Assembly (NCBI RefSeq): GCF_963676855.1
Contig: NZ_OY781460.1
Coordinates: 3,284,001 to 3,348,000, forward strand
Direction: 5' to 3'
Length of the DNA: 64,000 nt
DNA from: an uncultured Anaeromusa sp.
Lineage (GTDB): Bacteria > Bacillota > Negativicutes > Anaeromusales > Anaeromusaceae
The notes under the pieces were generated by a model that was not told the DNA's origin, did not search any database, and saw only the letters and a program-made list of their open reading frames with translations. Made by a program: the position numbers and the translations under genes. Below, piece after piece: positions 1 to 6,935 of the stretch (positions are counted from its first letter, which is position 1; every line of letters starts with the position of its first letter).

Positions 1-705
1 GATGCTCTTTACGAGCGGATCCGCGATAATCGCGCAGTTAAAAACATGGCTGTCTTGGTAGTAACAGGCATCAATACAGAAGGCAAGCGTGACATTTTGG
101 CTGTCGAACCGATGTATGAAGAGTCAGCTGCTACTTATACCAAGCTATTTGATAACCTTAAAGAACGTGGTATAGAGAAAGTTTGGCTGGTTGTCTCCGA
201 CGCTCATAAAGGCTTAGTCAAAGCGGCTCGCGAGTCCTTTGTCGGCTGCTCCTGGCAACGCTGCAAGGTTCATTTTATGCGTAATATTTTAGGGTGTGTT
301 TCCAGTAGAGATAAGAAATTCTTTGCAGAAAAGCTGAAACAGATTTGGCTCCAACCAGACTATGACAGCGCTAAAAAATATGCCGATGGGCTCATGAACG
401 AGTATGAAGGAAAATATCCGCAAGCCATTGCCACTTTGGAAGAAGGGTTGGAAGACTCCCTTCAATTCTTCAATTTCCGGCAAATTGACGCTCGCAAAAT
501 TGCATCCACCAATCTTCTGGAACGGCTAAACAGGGAAATACGCCGTCGCACTAAAGTTGTAGGCATTTTCCCAAGTATGGATTCCTACATTCGCCTAGTG
601 ACCAGCTATCTTATCGAATATAGTGAGGACTGGTCTAGCGGGCGTTCTTATATAAATCCTATGCTTATCAACGAAATTCAACAACAGTTGAGCAAGAGCG
701 CTTAG
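1..705 (+). CDS. IS256-family (mutator) transposase, 3' part
   Basis: C-terminal part of a DDE transposase that cuts and pastes its own element. The reading frame is open to base 1, so the 5' part lies outside the window; the methionine at 46 is internal. Visible family features are the first catalytic Asp in DALY at the very start, the second Asp in VVSDAHKGL, the C-x-x-H pair in CKVHFMRN, and the catalytic Glu in the helix STNLLERLNREIRRRT. The protein ends normally at 703-705. An inverted-repeat-like end follows at about 728-751. The family assignment is secure; whether the whole copy is intact cannot be seen. Confidence 0.9.
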   Translation, partial: DALYERIRDNRAVKNMAVLVVTGINTEGKRDILAVEPMYEESAATYTKLFDNLKERGIEKVWLVVSDAHKGLVKAARESFVGCSWQRCKVHFMRNILGCVSSRDKKFFAEKLKQIWLQPDYDSAKKYADGLMNEYEGKYPQAIATLEEGLEDSLQFFNFRQIDARKIASTNLLERLNREIRRRTKVVGIFPSMDSYIRLVTSYLIEYSEDWSSGRSYINPMLINEIQQQLSKSA

Positions 706-751
706 CTATTTCGGAGTGCGATGGTTTTTGCGAACATTCCTTGACACTATC
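1..751 (+). mobile_element. IS256-family insertion sequence, right end
   Basis: The transposase gene is followed by a short tail ending TTGACACTATCC (about 741-752), which resembles the terminal inverted repeat of IS256-family elements read from the right end. The exact last base is uncertain by one or two positions. The left end and target duplication are outside the window. The end coincides with the beginning of the 73-bp direct repeat copy A, so the element appears to have inserted at the edge of that repeat. Confidence 0.6.
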
Positions 752-824
752 CTTGATTTTATCCAATCTACAAACGCAGTAATATCAAGCCTTCGAGAGA
801 CTTCTATTTATGCATGAGTCTATG
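752..824 (+). repeat. 73-bp direct repeat, copy A
   Basis: Matches 3074-3146 in the same orientation, without gaps, at about 61 of 73 positions. The first 24 bases are identical. The two copies bracket the reverse transcriptase gene. The left edge of this copy is set by the IS256-family element, so the original repeat may have extended further left. Confidence 0.75.
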
Positions 825-956
825 AAATCCGCTTTGTTTTATATGCTATTGCCCCACAAATTGCCCCACATTCTCTTTCAGCTATCGATTACAGAGGCTA
901 TCCTTTATATTTTCTAATATCGTCTAATTATTTTATAGTATTCTGGGAGTGCACTT
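825..956 (-). other. Spacer with possible integrase C-terminal tail remnant
   Basis: No full gene. On the minus strand, about 886-852 encodes the tail ENVGQFVGQ followed by a stop, immediately upstream of repeat copy A in that orientation. Tails of repeated VGQ units are common on tyrosine integrases of Firmicute integrative elements, so this may be the last trace of an integrase gene. An in-frame stop lies just upstream, so at most a scrap remains. This is a weak call. Confidence 0.25.
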
Positions 957-2669
957 TTAATATTCTTCAGAATCCGATATGATATCACTAATTCCCTGGT
1001 AAAAACATTCTTTAGCCTCTTCAAAGCTCACTATGCCATTATTATATTCAAGTTCACAAGATGTCTTACACTTCTCAAATAATGCTATTATTTCTTTTCT
1101 TGTAATGTACATACTATTGCTGGCTTTTCTTTTTAATTCTATTTTTTCATATTGATAGTTCCCATTATAAAAATCTACATTTGACTCTCTAAGTATTTTA
1201 AAGAATTCATTTTTACGCGCAAACATAAAGGTGTCAGAACTATTATTTAGCCACTTATTTTTATCAGCTTCATATGCTAATAACCATATATCGGCGTACA
1301 TATTTTCTTCTGGTTGTTCCTCTGAAAAATACTCTGCAACAATTCTTTTTCTAAATCTATTAATTATTCTCTTTATTGAAGTCTGAGATTTTCGGGGATA
1401 AATTACATCTAACAAAACTATTATAGCCAACCAATTATCAGTATCAAGTATCATCTTTGTATATTCTTGTGATAAAGAAATATTAAATATTTTCGCAATC
1501 CAAATCGCCCATATTACTTCTTCATCATTCTTCAAAGCTACGTGCGTATCTATAATAGAATATATTGATCTTTTTAGTAATGTAGCACTCACAAATTTTT
1601 CATTATTTTTGAGAATAACCGTTACAATATTGGAGAGACTTGGAAATCTAACCCATAGATTGAAAATAGTCGCTTGTACAGTCTTCCATTCTTTCGCTGA
1701 AAAAGATACAATCCGAATAACTTTAAGTGCATATTTTAAAATAGAAATATCTTTATGTAATCGATACTCAATAATTGCCTTCTCGAGAAGAAGCTTAGGT
1801 TCAAGACGCGCATAAGCTCTCATCTGTTCAACCCATGGCTTTCCATATAAGAATGGGCTTTCATTGATCTGTAATTTGTTTTCATTTAATACAAGCCCAT
1901 ATTTCGCCAATTCTTGCCTGATTATTGCGATTATATCATTCGTCATCGAGCTATCTTTTATGAAAATATAATAATCATCAACATATCTAAGATACTTGCT
2001 ACTCTTAATTCTAGCCTTAATTTCTTTATCAACTACACATAGTATTATTTCAGATGCAATCCGCGAGATGGCATTACCAACTAAAATACCATTAGTTTGT
2101 CCACTGTTAAGATTTTGAAGACATTTATCAATTAAATTTCCCGTTAAACTGCTATCGTTTTTATTTTGTTTTGCAACTTCTTTTGTATGCATAGCCCATG
2201 ATATGCTATGTGTGTACACACTATCAAAAAAGGACTGTATATCAAGTCTAATTTCATACAAGTTACTCTGATAGATTTTTTCAATTTTCTCCTTACTATC
2301 AGATATTCTTTTCGTTGGTTTCTTGTAACATTCATGCTTATCCGGTTCTTTTTCCAAAGGGACTGTAAGAGAAACCTTACTCTCATTATATATCTGAAAT
2401 ATTGTTGCAGCATTACAAACAATAACATCTGCTGCTTTTGCATACTGGCATGGATTCGGAATAGCAAATTTTCGTCGAGAATTTATATTTTTATAGCCAC
2501 TAAAAGTAAGTGGTTCTGCAGGTTTAAACGTCCGCAAATTAACATATCCTTGTATAATTTGGTGTTTGTCCGCAAAAGTTTCCGAGCTAAAACAAGGAGG
2601 CAACTCTGCAGGAAAGTACTCATTTCTCAACAAATTTTCAAAGTAAAACATTTCATCACTCATTTCCAC
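957..2669 (-). CDS. Defence-type (UG/Abi-like) reverse transcriptase
   Basis: Predicted RNA-directed DNA polymerase of 570 aa. The palm motifs are visible: RLDIQSFFDSVYTH (motif A, about residues 140-153), GILVGNAISRIASEI (about 195-209), and RYVDDYYIF (YVDD, about 230-238). The N-terminus NEYFPAELPPCF and the GN-x-x-SRI-x-x-EI form of the second motif are typical of the unknown-group/Abi reverse transcriptases, many of which are antiphage (DRT) systems, and not of group II introns or retrons. No maturase domain or intron ends are seen. The C-terminal half (about 300-570) is helical, like the alpha-repeat tail of AbiK/DRT proteins. It stands alone and is AT-rich compared with the chromosome to its right. 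The exact DRT class cannot be decided from sequence alone. Confidence 0.82.
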   Translation of the reverse strand: MEMSDEMFYFENLLRNEYFPAELPPCFSSETFADKHQIIQGYVNLRTFKPAEPLTFSGYKNINSRRKFAIPNPCQYAKAADVIVCNAATIFQIYNESKVSLTVPLEKEPDKHECYKKPTKRISDSKEKIEKIYQSNLYEIRLDIQSFFDSVYTHSISWAMHTKEVAKQNKNDSSLTGNLIDKCLQNLNSGQTNGILVGNAISRIASEIILCVVDKEIKARIKSSKYLRYVDDYYIFIKDSSMTNDIIAIIRQELAKYGLVLNENKLQINESPFLYGKPWVEQMRAYARLEPKLLLEKAIIEYRLHKDISILKYALKVIRIVSFSAKEWKTVQATIFNLWVRFPSLSNIVTVILKNNEKFVSATLLKRSIYSIIDTHVALKNDEEVIWAIWIAKIFNISLSQEYTKMILDTDNWLAIIVLLDVIYPRKSQTSIKRIINRFRKRIVAEYFSEEQPEENMYADIWLLAYEADKNKWLNNSSDTFMFARKNEFFKILRESNVDFYNGNYQYEKIELKRKASNSMYITRKEIIALFEKCKTSCELEYNNGIVSFEEAKECFYQGISDIISDSEEY

Positions 2670-3009
2670 TCATAGATAAGCAATAAATCAATAAAATTTC
2701 ATTACTCATTTTCAATACCAAACTGAATACCATTTTACTTTCCAACATTAACTAAATTAACTGTTTCTTCTTAATTACATAAAAATCCTGCGCATCAACA
2801 TCAATTTACCACTAAAGCTTTCACAGAGCCTATTCTGACTATTTTTACAAGCACATAAAGTTTTGCACGTATAACTCGTTTACTTCGTCTCAGAAGGCTA
2901 TAAACAAATTTAAAGCTAATCCCTTAGTTGTTCCACCTCCAAAATAGATTGACTTTGACTTACTTCAATAAAAAGAGCCTTGGCAAATGCCCCAGCCCCT
3001 TGTAATTAC
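2670..3009. other. AT-rich intergenic stretch between RT and tRNA fragment
   Basis: No plausible gene. Read on the minus strand, 3009 down to about 2965 resembles the sequence directly 3' of the intact tRNA-Arg (6785-6825): both begin GTAA and both contain AAGGCTCTTTTT. The copied block therefore includes part of the tRNA downstream region. The rest probably holds the promoter of the reverse transcriptase. Confidence 0.5.
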
Positions 3010-3054
3010 TGGTTCTCCCGAGACGATTCGAACGTCCAACCAATGGTTTAGGAA
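3010..3054 (-). repeat. Displaced tRNA-Arg 3' fragment (att-like)
   Basis: Reverse complement of the last 45 bases of the tRNA-Arg(CCT) gene (6740-6784), from the anticodon loop through CCA, with 3 mismatches. The 5' half of the tRNA is absent, so it is not a functional gene. Tyrosine integrases that target tRNA genes typically duplicate exactly such a 3' segment. It lies in inverted orientation relative to the intact tRNA in this window. Confidence 0.85.
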
Positions 3055-3073
3055 TGTTTCAGGAAGCACATTA

Positions 3074-3146
3074 CTTGATTTTATCCAATCTACAAACTCA
3101 GGACAATCAAGACATAAAGCGACTTTCATTTATGCACGAGTCTATG
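3074..3146 (+). repeat. 73-bp direct repeat, copy B
   Basis: Second copy of the repeat at 752-824. It lies 19 bp from the tRNA-Arg fragment and immediately upstream of the promoter of the nucleotidyltransferase operon. In minus orientation the order is repeat, then tRNA fragment, as expected for the end of an integrated element. Confidence 0.75.
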
Positions 3147-3174
3147 TTTTACAATTTATGCTATAATTGTAAAA
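3147..3174 (+). promoter_or_regulatory. Palindromic operator over the -10 of the nucleotidyltransferase operon
   Basis: Perfect 10-bp inverted repeat TTTTACAATT / AATTGTAAAA with an 8-bp spacer. A TATAAT -10 element (3162-3167) lies inside it. The -35 is poor. The start codon of the nucleotidyltransferase is 45 bp further on. A symmetric site over the -10 suggests repression by a dimeric regulator; none is encoded next to it. Confidence 0.55.
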
Positions 3175-3219
3175 ATGATTCTTCGAAAAATATATCCTTT
3201 ACGGGAGGTTTTTCTGTAA

Positions 3220-3984
3220 ATGACTGCTGATGAATACTTATACTCAACTATAAGCAAATATCATATAGCAAATGTGCTTGATGACGCTACCAAAAGCGCT
3301 GTAATCGATCCGCTAATAAGGGTCATAACTGAATGGGGCGGTAATCAAATCACAAATATCCAATTATCTGGTTCTCGCGCTAAAGGAACAGCAATATCAC
3401 TTTCATCTGATATTGATTTATTTATATCTTTAAAGTCTGATACGACAAATTCATTAAAAGAGATTTTCGAAACACTATATGATAAATTGGCATATTATAA
3501 TTTTAAATCCAGGAAACAAAACGTATCCATAGGAGTTCAATATAAAGGTCACAGCGTTGATTTGATTCCTGCAAAAAAGAGACCCGGAAATACCAACGAC
3601 CACAGTTTGTATAGAAACAAAGTAGAATCTTGGACTCAAACAAACATTACTACCCATATAGAACTAGTGAAGAATTCCGGAAGATTATCTGAAATTGTTG
3701 CATTTAAAATCTGGCGAAAACTACATGGTTTAGAGTTTCCATCCATATACCTCGAACTTACCGTTTTAGAAGCACTTTATAACAAGAATAAAAATCAACC
3801 AACTAAAAATTTCTTCACTGTTTTGGAATATTTAAACACCTCATTTGTCAACAAGAAGATTATAGACCCTGCAAATTCTAACAATACTATCTCTGATGAT
3901 CTCTACAAATATGAAAAAGAAGCCATTGCCAAAAAGGCAAAAGAATGTCTTGCAGCACAAAATTGGAATCAGATAATCTGGTAA
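3220..3984 (+). CDS. Nucleotidyltransferase, OAS/CD-NTase-like
   Basis: Pol-beta-superfamily nucleotidyltransferase of 254 aa. The signature GSRAKGTAISLSSDIDLFI (about residues 51-69) gives the GS motif and the two metal-binding Asp residues; a third Asp is in SVDLIPAKK (about 112-120). The second half contains EIVAFKIWRKLHG and LELTVLEAL, the helical arrangement seen in OAS1 and CD-NTase proteins that make nucleotide second messengers. A tRNA or antibiotic nucleotidyltransferase role cannot be excluded. It starts at an ATG with GGGAGG at 3203-3208. The stop overlaps the next gene (TAATG), so the two are co-translated. Its A+T richness and its place between mobile-element remnants suggest horizontal transfer. 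Confidence 0.8.
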   Translation: MTADEYLYSTISKYHIANVLDDATKSAVIDPLIRVITEWGGNQITNIQLSGSRAKGTAISLSSDIDLFISLKSDTTNSLKEIFETLYDKLAYYNFKSRKQNVSIGVQYKGHSVDLIPAKKRPGNTNDHSLYRNKVESWTQTNITTHIELVKNSGRLSEIVAFKIWRKLHGLEFPSIYLELTVLEALYNKNKNQPTKNFFTVLEYLNTSFVNKKIIDPANSNNTISDDLYKYEKEAIAKKAKECLAAQNWNQIIW

Positions 3985-4742
3985 TGGAGCTGATTTTCTT
4001 GAAAAAAACCAACTTGAAAGATTTATTTTACCATTTGCAAAATCAGATGATTGCGAAGTTATCTACAAGTCGAAGCTCTATCGCACACCCTGGAACTAAA
4101 GGAGATGCTACTGAACTTAATTGGTTACAATGGCTCAAAGATTATTTACCTAAAAGATATTGCGTTGATAAAGCTTTCGTTATCGATTGCAACGACAATA
4201 TTAGTGATCAAATTGACATTGTAATATATGATCAGCAGTATAGCCCTTTTGTTTTTAATCAAGATGCCGTTATTTTTATTCCAGCAGAAAGCGTATATGC
4301 AATATTTGAAGTCAAACAAGATTTAAGCAAAGAACATATTGAGTATGCGGGGCAAAAAGCTGAAAGTGTACGAACCTTAGCAAGAACATCAATCCCTATC
4401 CCTCATGCCGGAGGATATTACCCCCCAAAACCACACAATAAAATACTGGCAGGAATTTTAACACTTTCAAGCACTTGGAGCGACCCTCTAGGTGATACTT
4501 TTGAAACTCATATAAACGCACTTTCAGAAAATCAACAAGTTGATATTGGATGTGCCTTAGAATCTGGTTCATTTCTTGTAAACTATCAGTCAAACCCTGT
4601 ATCTATATTAAAAAGCACCGCAGAAGAATCCTTTATCTTTTTATTCTTGAATCTTCTCATCGAACTACAAAAAATGGCTACTATACCGGCAATGGATATT
4701 CGTGCTTATGCCAAAGTTTTAGATTCCAATTTATCCTTATAA
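3984..4742 (+). CDS. DUF6602 protein, predicted PD-(D/E)XK-type nuclease
   Basis: Protein of 252 aa from the ATG at 3984 (TAATG overlap with the upstream gene). An in-frame TTG at 3999 has a better-spaced GGAG and may be the true start. The core has the arrangement QIDIVIYD (residues ~75-82) followed by PAESVYAIFEVKQDL (~98-112), that is Asp then Glu-x-Lys. This matches DUF6602 family proteins and resembles the active site of PD-(D/E)XK nucleases. No signal peptide or membrane segment is seen. Co-translation with the nucleotidyltransferase suggests a sensor/synthase plus nuclease effector pair, but DNA cleavage is an inference from motif order only. Confidence 0.75.
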   Translation: MELIFLKKTNLKDLFYHLQNQMIAKLSTSRSSIAHPGTKGDATELNWLQWLKDYLPKRYCVDKAFVIDCNDNISDQIDIVIYDQQYSPFVFNQDAVIFIPAESVYAIFEVKQDLSKEHIEYAGQKAESVRTLARTSIPIPHAGGYYPPKPHNKILAGILTLSSTWSDPLGDTFETHINALSENQQVDIGCALESGSFLVNYQSNPVSILKSTAEESFIFLFLNLLIELQKMATIPAMDIRAYAKVLDSNLSL

Positions 4743-4923
4743 AGTCGAATAGTTTGAACGACTATTATGGATTTACTGCATTGACCTTTAACTTGAATCC
4801 ATTTTTTGAAGAGCCGTTTCAAAATCATCAGATCTATAAACTGCACTAGCATTTTCTTTAGAAGTAGGTTGAAAATTTAGATAAATCGTCGATTTTTACT
4901 CTTTTAAGGTTTGTCTAACACAA

Positions 4924-4964
4924 AAAAGGGTGCTTAAACATACATTGTGTTTAAGTACCCTTTT
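4924..4964. terminator. Bidirectional intrinsic terminator
   Basis: 16-bp stem (AAAAGGGTGCTTAAAC with its near-perfect complement, one G-T wobble) and a 9-base loop, with A and T runs on the two sides. It lies between the DUF6602 gene and the convergent integrase remnant and can serve both. Confidence 0.8.
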
Positions 4965-4968
4965 ATAT

Positions 4969-5397
4969 TCAAAAATTCATCGAATCTAATGCTTTAACAG
5001 CACTTTCTTGCATATCTGGCATCACATGACTATACACATCTAAAGTCAGTTGAATCTTACTATGTCCCAACCGTTCTGAAATAACTTTGATGAGTACGCC
5101 TTTCTTCAAAAGCAGAGTTGCATGAGTATGCCGCAAGTCGTGAAAGGTAAAACCATCCAAAATCCTCGCCTGCTTTAGCATCCGTTTAAAATATCTGTTG
5201 GTAAAATTATGAGCATCAACTGGACATCCAAAGCTATTGGTAAATACTAGTCCATCATCATTGTTAAACTTATCTCCCCAACCATAGCTGATCTTTTTGA
5301 TACGTCTCAAGTGCTTTGCTTAGTTTCTCTGTTATGGCAATTTTTCGTACAGACGTTTTAGCTTTAGAATCTCGATTTACACGTGCAAAGCACGTGT
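4969..5397 (-). pseudogene. Tyrosine recombinase (phage/ICE integrase), truncated and frameshifted
   Basis: The C-terminal catalytic part of a tyrosine integrase. From 5310 down to 4969 one frame gives HDLRHTHATLL (catalytic Arg), ERLGHSKI (His) and the nucleophile Tyr in DVYSHVMPD. Upstream, another frame reads NRDSKAKTSVRKIAITEKL (about 5388-5332), which is the adjoining integrase sequence. The two join at a run of four G (minus strand, 5276-5279) that has one base too many. The N-terminal DNA-binding part is missing. It probably mobilised the element that brought in the neighbouring accessory genes and is now dead. Confidence 0.85.
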
Positions 5398-5405
5398 AGT
5401 ATAAT
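5376..5405 (+). promoter_or_regulatory. hicAB promoter with palindromic operator
   Basis: TTTACA (5376-5381), 18-bp spacer, TATAAT (5400-5405). Between and over these lies a perfect inverted repeat ACACGTGC-AAA-GCACGTGT (5379-5397). The antitoxin of type II systems normally represses its own promoter, and the HicB here carries a ribbon-helix-helix-type C-terminus, so this is the likely HicB operator. Confidence 0.7.
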
Positions 5406-5428
5406 CAAAGTACCAGAAGGACAAGAAC

Positions 5429-5626
5429 ATGCCAATGAAGATACGAGAAATACTGAAACTCATAAAAAATGACGGTTGGTATGAAGTTGGGCAAGCTGGT
5501 TCACATAGACAGTTCAATCATCCCGCTAAACCAGGAAAGGTCACTATAGCCGTTCATACACTAGGTGATGATCTTACTCCTGGTGTTGAAAAATCAATCC
5601 TAAAACAAGCAGGTTTGCTGAAGTAG
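5429..5626 (+). CDS. hicA: HicA-family mRNA interferase toxin
   Basis: Small (65 aa) HicA toxin with a dsRBD-like fold, cleaving mRNA in the absence of its antitoxin. The family pattern is clear: IREILKLIKNDGWYEV, the catalytic His in GSHRQFNHP, and the tail GDDLTPGVEKSILKQAGL. It lies 13 bp upstream of hicB, in toxin-first order, behind the palindromic promoter at 5376-5405. Typical full length for the family. Confidence 0.93.
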   Translation: MPMKIREILKLIKNDGWYEVGQAGSHRQFNHPAKPGKVTIAVHTLGDDLTPGVEKSILKQAGLLK

Positions 5627-5639
5627 AGGAGGCTATTGT

Positions 5640-6047
5640 ATGGAACGCGATGTATATGTATATCCAGCCGTTTTTGAAAAAGACGCCAGCGGTCATTATG
5701 GAGTATTCTTCCCCGATCTGCCCGGCTGCATTGCTATCGGCCACAACCTCCAAGACGCTCATAAGCTGGCTAAAGAAGCTTTAGGCTCACACCTGTTCAG
5801 CATGTCGGAAGACAACGATGAAATTCCCGAAGCGTCCGCCGTGGATGCAATCCAAGAAGAAAATCCCGGCGAAATTATCGGCTTAGTCGAAATTTCCTTG
5901 CTAGCCGTCCAGGCCAAGTTAGATACTCGCTCCGTAAAGAAAACGCTTACCGTCCCGTATTACCTAAACAAACTGGCGGAGAAAAAGAAAATTAACTTTT
6001 CTCGGGTTTTACAAGAAGCGCTCAAGCAGCGTCTAGGGCTTCTCTAG
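5640..6047 (+). CDS. hicB: HicB-family antitoxin
   Basis: 135 aa. The N-terminus is the HicB RNase-H-like fold (YPAVFEKDASGHYGVFFPDLPGC, with GHNLQDAHKLAKEAL) that binds and blocks HicA. The C-terminus (about 95-135, LTVPYYLNKLAEKKKINFSR) looks like a ribbon-helix-helix DNA-binding segment, suited to the palindrome in the promoter. GGAGG precedes the ATG. Forms one transcription unit with hicA, closed by the terminator at 6053-6092. Confidence 0.93.
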   Translation: MERDVYVYPAVFEKDASGHYGVFFPDLPGCIAIGHNLQDAHKLAKEALGSHLFSMSEDNDEIPEASAVDAIQEENPGEIIGLVEISLLAVQAKLDTRSVKKTLTVPYYLNKLAEKKKINFSRVLQEALKQRLGLL

Positions 6048-6052
6048 CCCAC

Positions 6053-6092
6053 AAAAGTCCGTGCGGAAGCTGTAGTTTCCGCACGGACTTTT
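6053..6092 (+). terminator. Intrinsic terminator of hicAB
   Basis: Perfect 16-bp stem starting AAAAGTCCGTGC, 8-base loop, ending in a short T run. Confidence 0.85.
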
Positions 6093-6176
6093 GCTTATCT
6101 ATTTTTTGATTGCCAAAGCTTACATAGAAGCATATAATAGAAATCAAATGAGCATATGCTCAAAAAGGAGGAACCT

Positions 6177-6650
6177 ATGGCGCGTCAACGATGTTGCGGC
6201 TTAGTAGAAGAAGAACCTCTTTGCCGACGCTTCCGGGCGGAAGGCGGCGAGGAAACGGTGGTACTAGGGGTGGATGAACTAGAAGCCATCCGTCTAAAAG
6301 ACGCCGTTGGTTTAGATCAGGAAGCCTGCGCCAGCCAGATGGGCCTCTCCCGGCCAACGTTTCAACGCCTGCTGGCGCAGGCGCGCCGCAAGGTAGCCGA
6401 AGCGTTAGCCGGTGGAAAACATGTTCATGTTGAAGGAGGAGTATATCAAATGAAAAATCGACAATTCGAATGCAAAGCTTGTGGTCATGTTTGGGAAGAA
6501 CCGCCATGCACAGAGGGCGGTAAGCACGGGTATGAACTGCCTTGCCCGCAATGTGGCGGCATGGAAAAATTCAAACTTCAAGAAGGCGCTCGTCACGCTT
6601 GCGGCGGACATGGTTCGCATGGCGGTGAGTGCGGCTGCGGTGGCCACTAA
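6177..6650 (+). CDS. DUF134 protein with C-terminal zinc-ribbon and His/Gly/Cys tail
   Basis: 157 aa from the ATG at 6177 (AAGGAGG at 6166-6172). The N-terminal half is DUF134: the RCCGLVEEEP start, LGVDELEAIRLKD and a helix-turn-helix GLDQEACASQMGLSRPTFQRLLAQAR, so probably a DNA-binding regulator. The C-terminal part has CKACGHVW and CPQCGG pairs (zinc ribbon), then a tail rich in His, Gly and Cys. Inside the ORF, GAAGGAGG at 6432-6439 stands upstream of an in-frame ATG at 6450 that would start the zinc-ribbon part alone (66 aa), so two products are possible. Function is not established. Confidence 0.8.
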   Translation: MARQRCCGLVEEEPLCRRFRAEGGEETVVLGVDELEAIRLKDAVGLDQEACASQMGLSRPTFQRLLAQARRKVAEALAGGKHVHVEGGVYQMKNRQFECKACGHVWEEPPCTEGGKHGYELPCPQCGGMEKFKLQEGARHACGGHGSHGGECGCGGH

Positions 6651-6708
6651 GACGTTGTTTATTTGACACTAGCAATGACGTGATGATACAATACGTAACG
6701 TAGTATTG

Positions 6709-6784
6709 GCTTCCGTAGCTCAGGGGATAGAGCAGCGGTTTCCTAAACCGTTGGTCGGACGTTCGAATCGTCTCGGGAGCACCA
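6709..6784 (+). tRNA. tRNA-Arg (anticodon CCT), CCA encoded
   Basis: Full cloverleaf of 76 bases. The acceptor stem is GCTTCCG/CGGGAGC, the D stem GCTC/GAGC, and the anticodon stem GCGGT/ACCGT with loop TTCCTAA, giving CCT. The T loop is TTCGAAT, the discriminator is A, and CCA is encoded. tRNA-Arg(CCT) genes are a common integration site for mobile elements; a 45-base 3' copy sits at 3010-3054. Confidence 0.97.
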
Positions 6785-6793
6785 GTAAGATAA

Positions 6794-6824
6794 GGGTCTT
6801 GGGCTTTGGCTCAAGGCTCTTTTT
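6794..6824 (+). terminator. Intrinsic terminator after tRNA-Arg
   Basis: CTTGGGC / GCTCAAG stem with a TTTG loop (6798-6815) followed by GCTCTTTTT. A related, weaker copy exists beside the displaced tRNA fragment near 2970-3009. Confidence 0.65.
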
Positions 6825-6935
6825 GTGTTTGTAGGGCAATAAATGGGGCAATAGGATTAATAGATACATTTACAGGCAAAGAGACTGCGCTAAAACGATT
6901 GTTTCAACACAGTTTCTTTGCTTCATTTATGGTTT

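Noticed and set aside
2208..2675. Plus-strand ORF antisense to the reverse transcriptase
   Set aside because: It is the shadow of the RT gene, without ribosome site or protein-like features.
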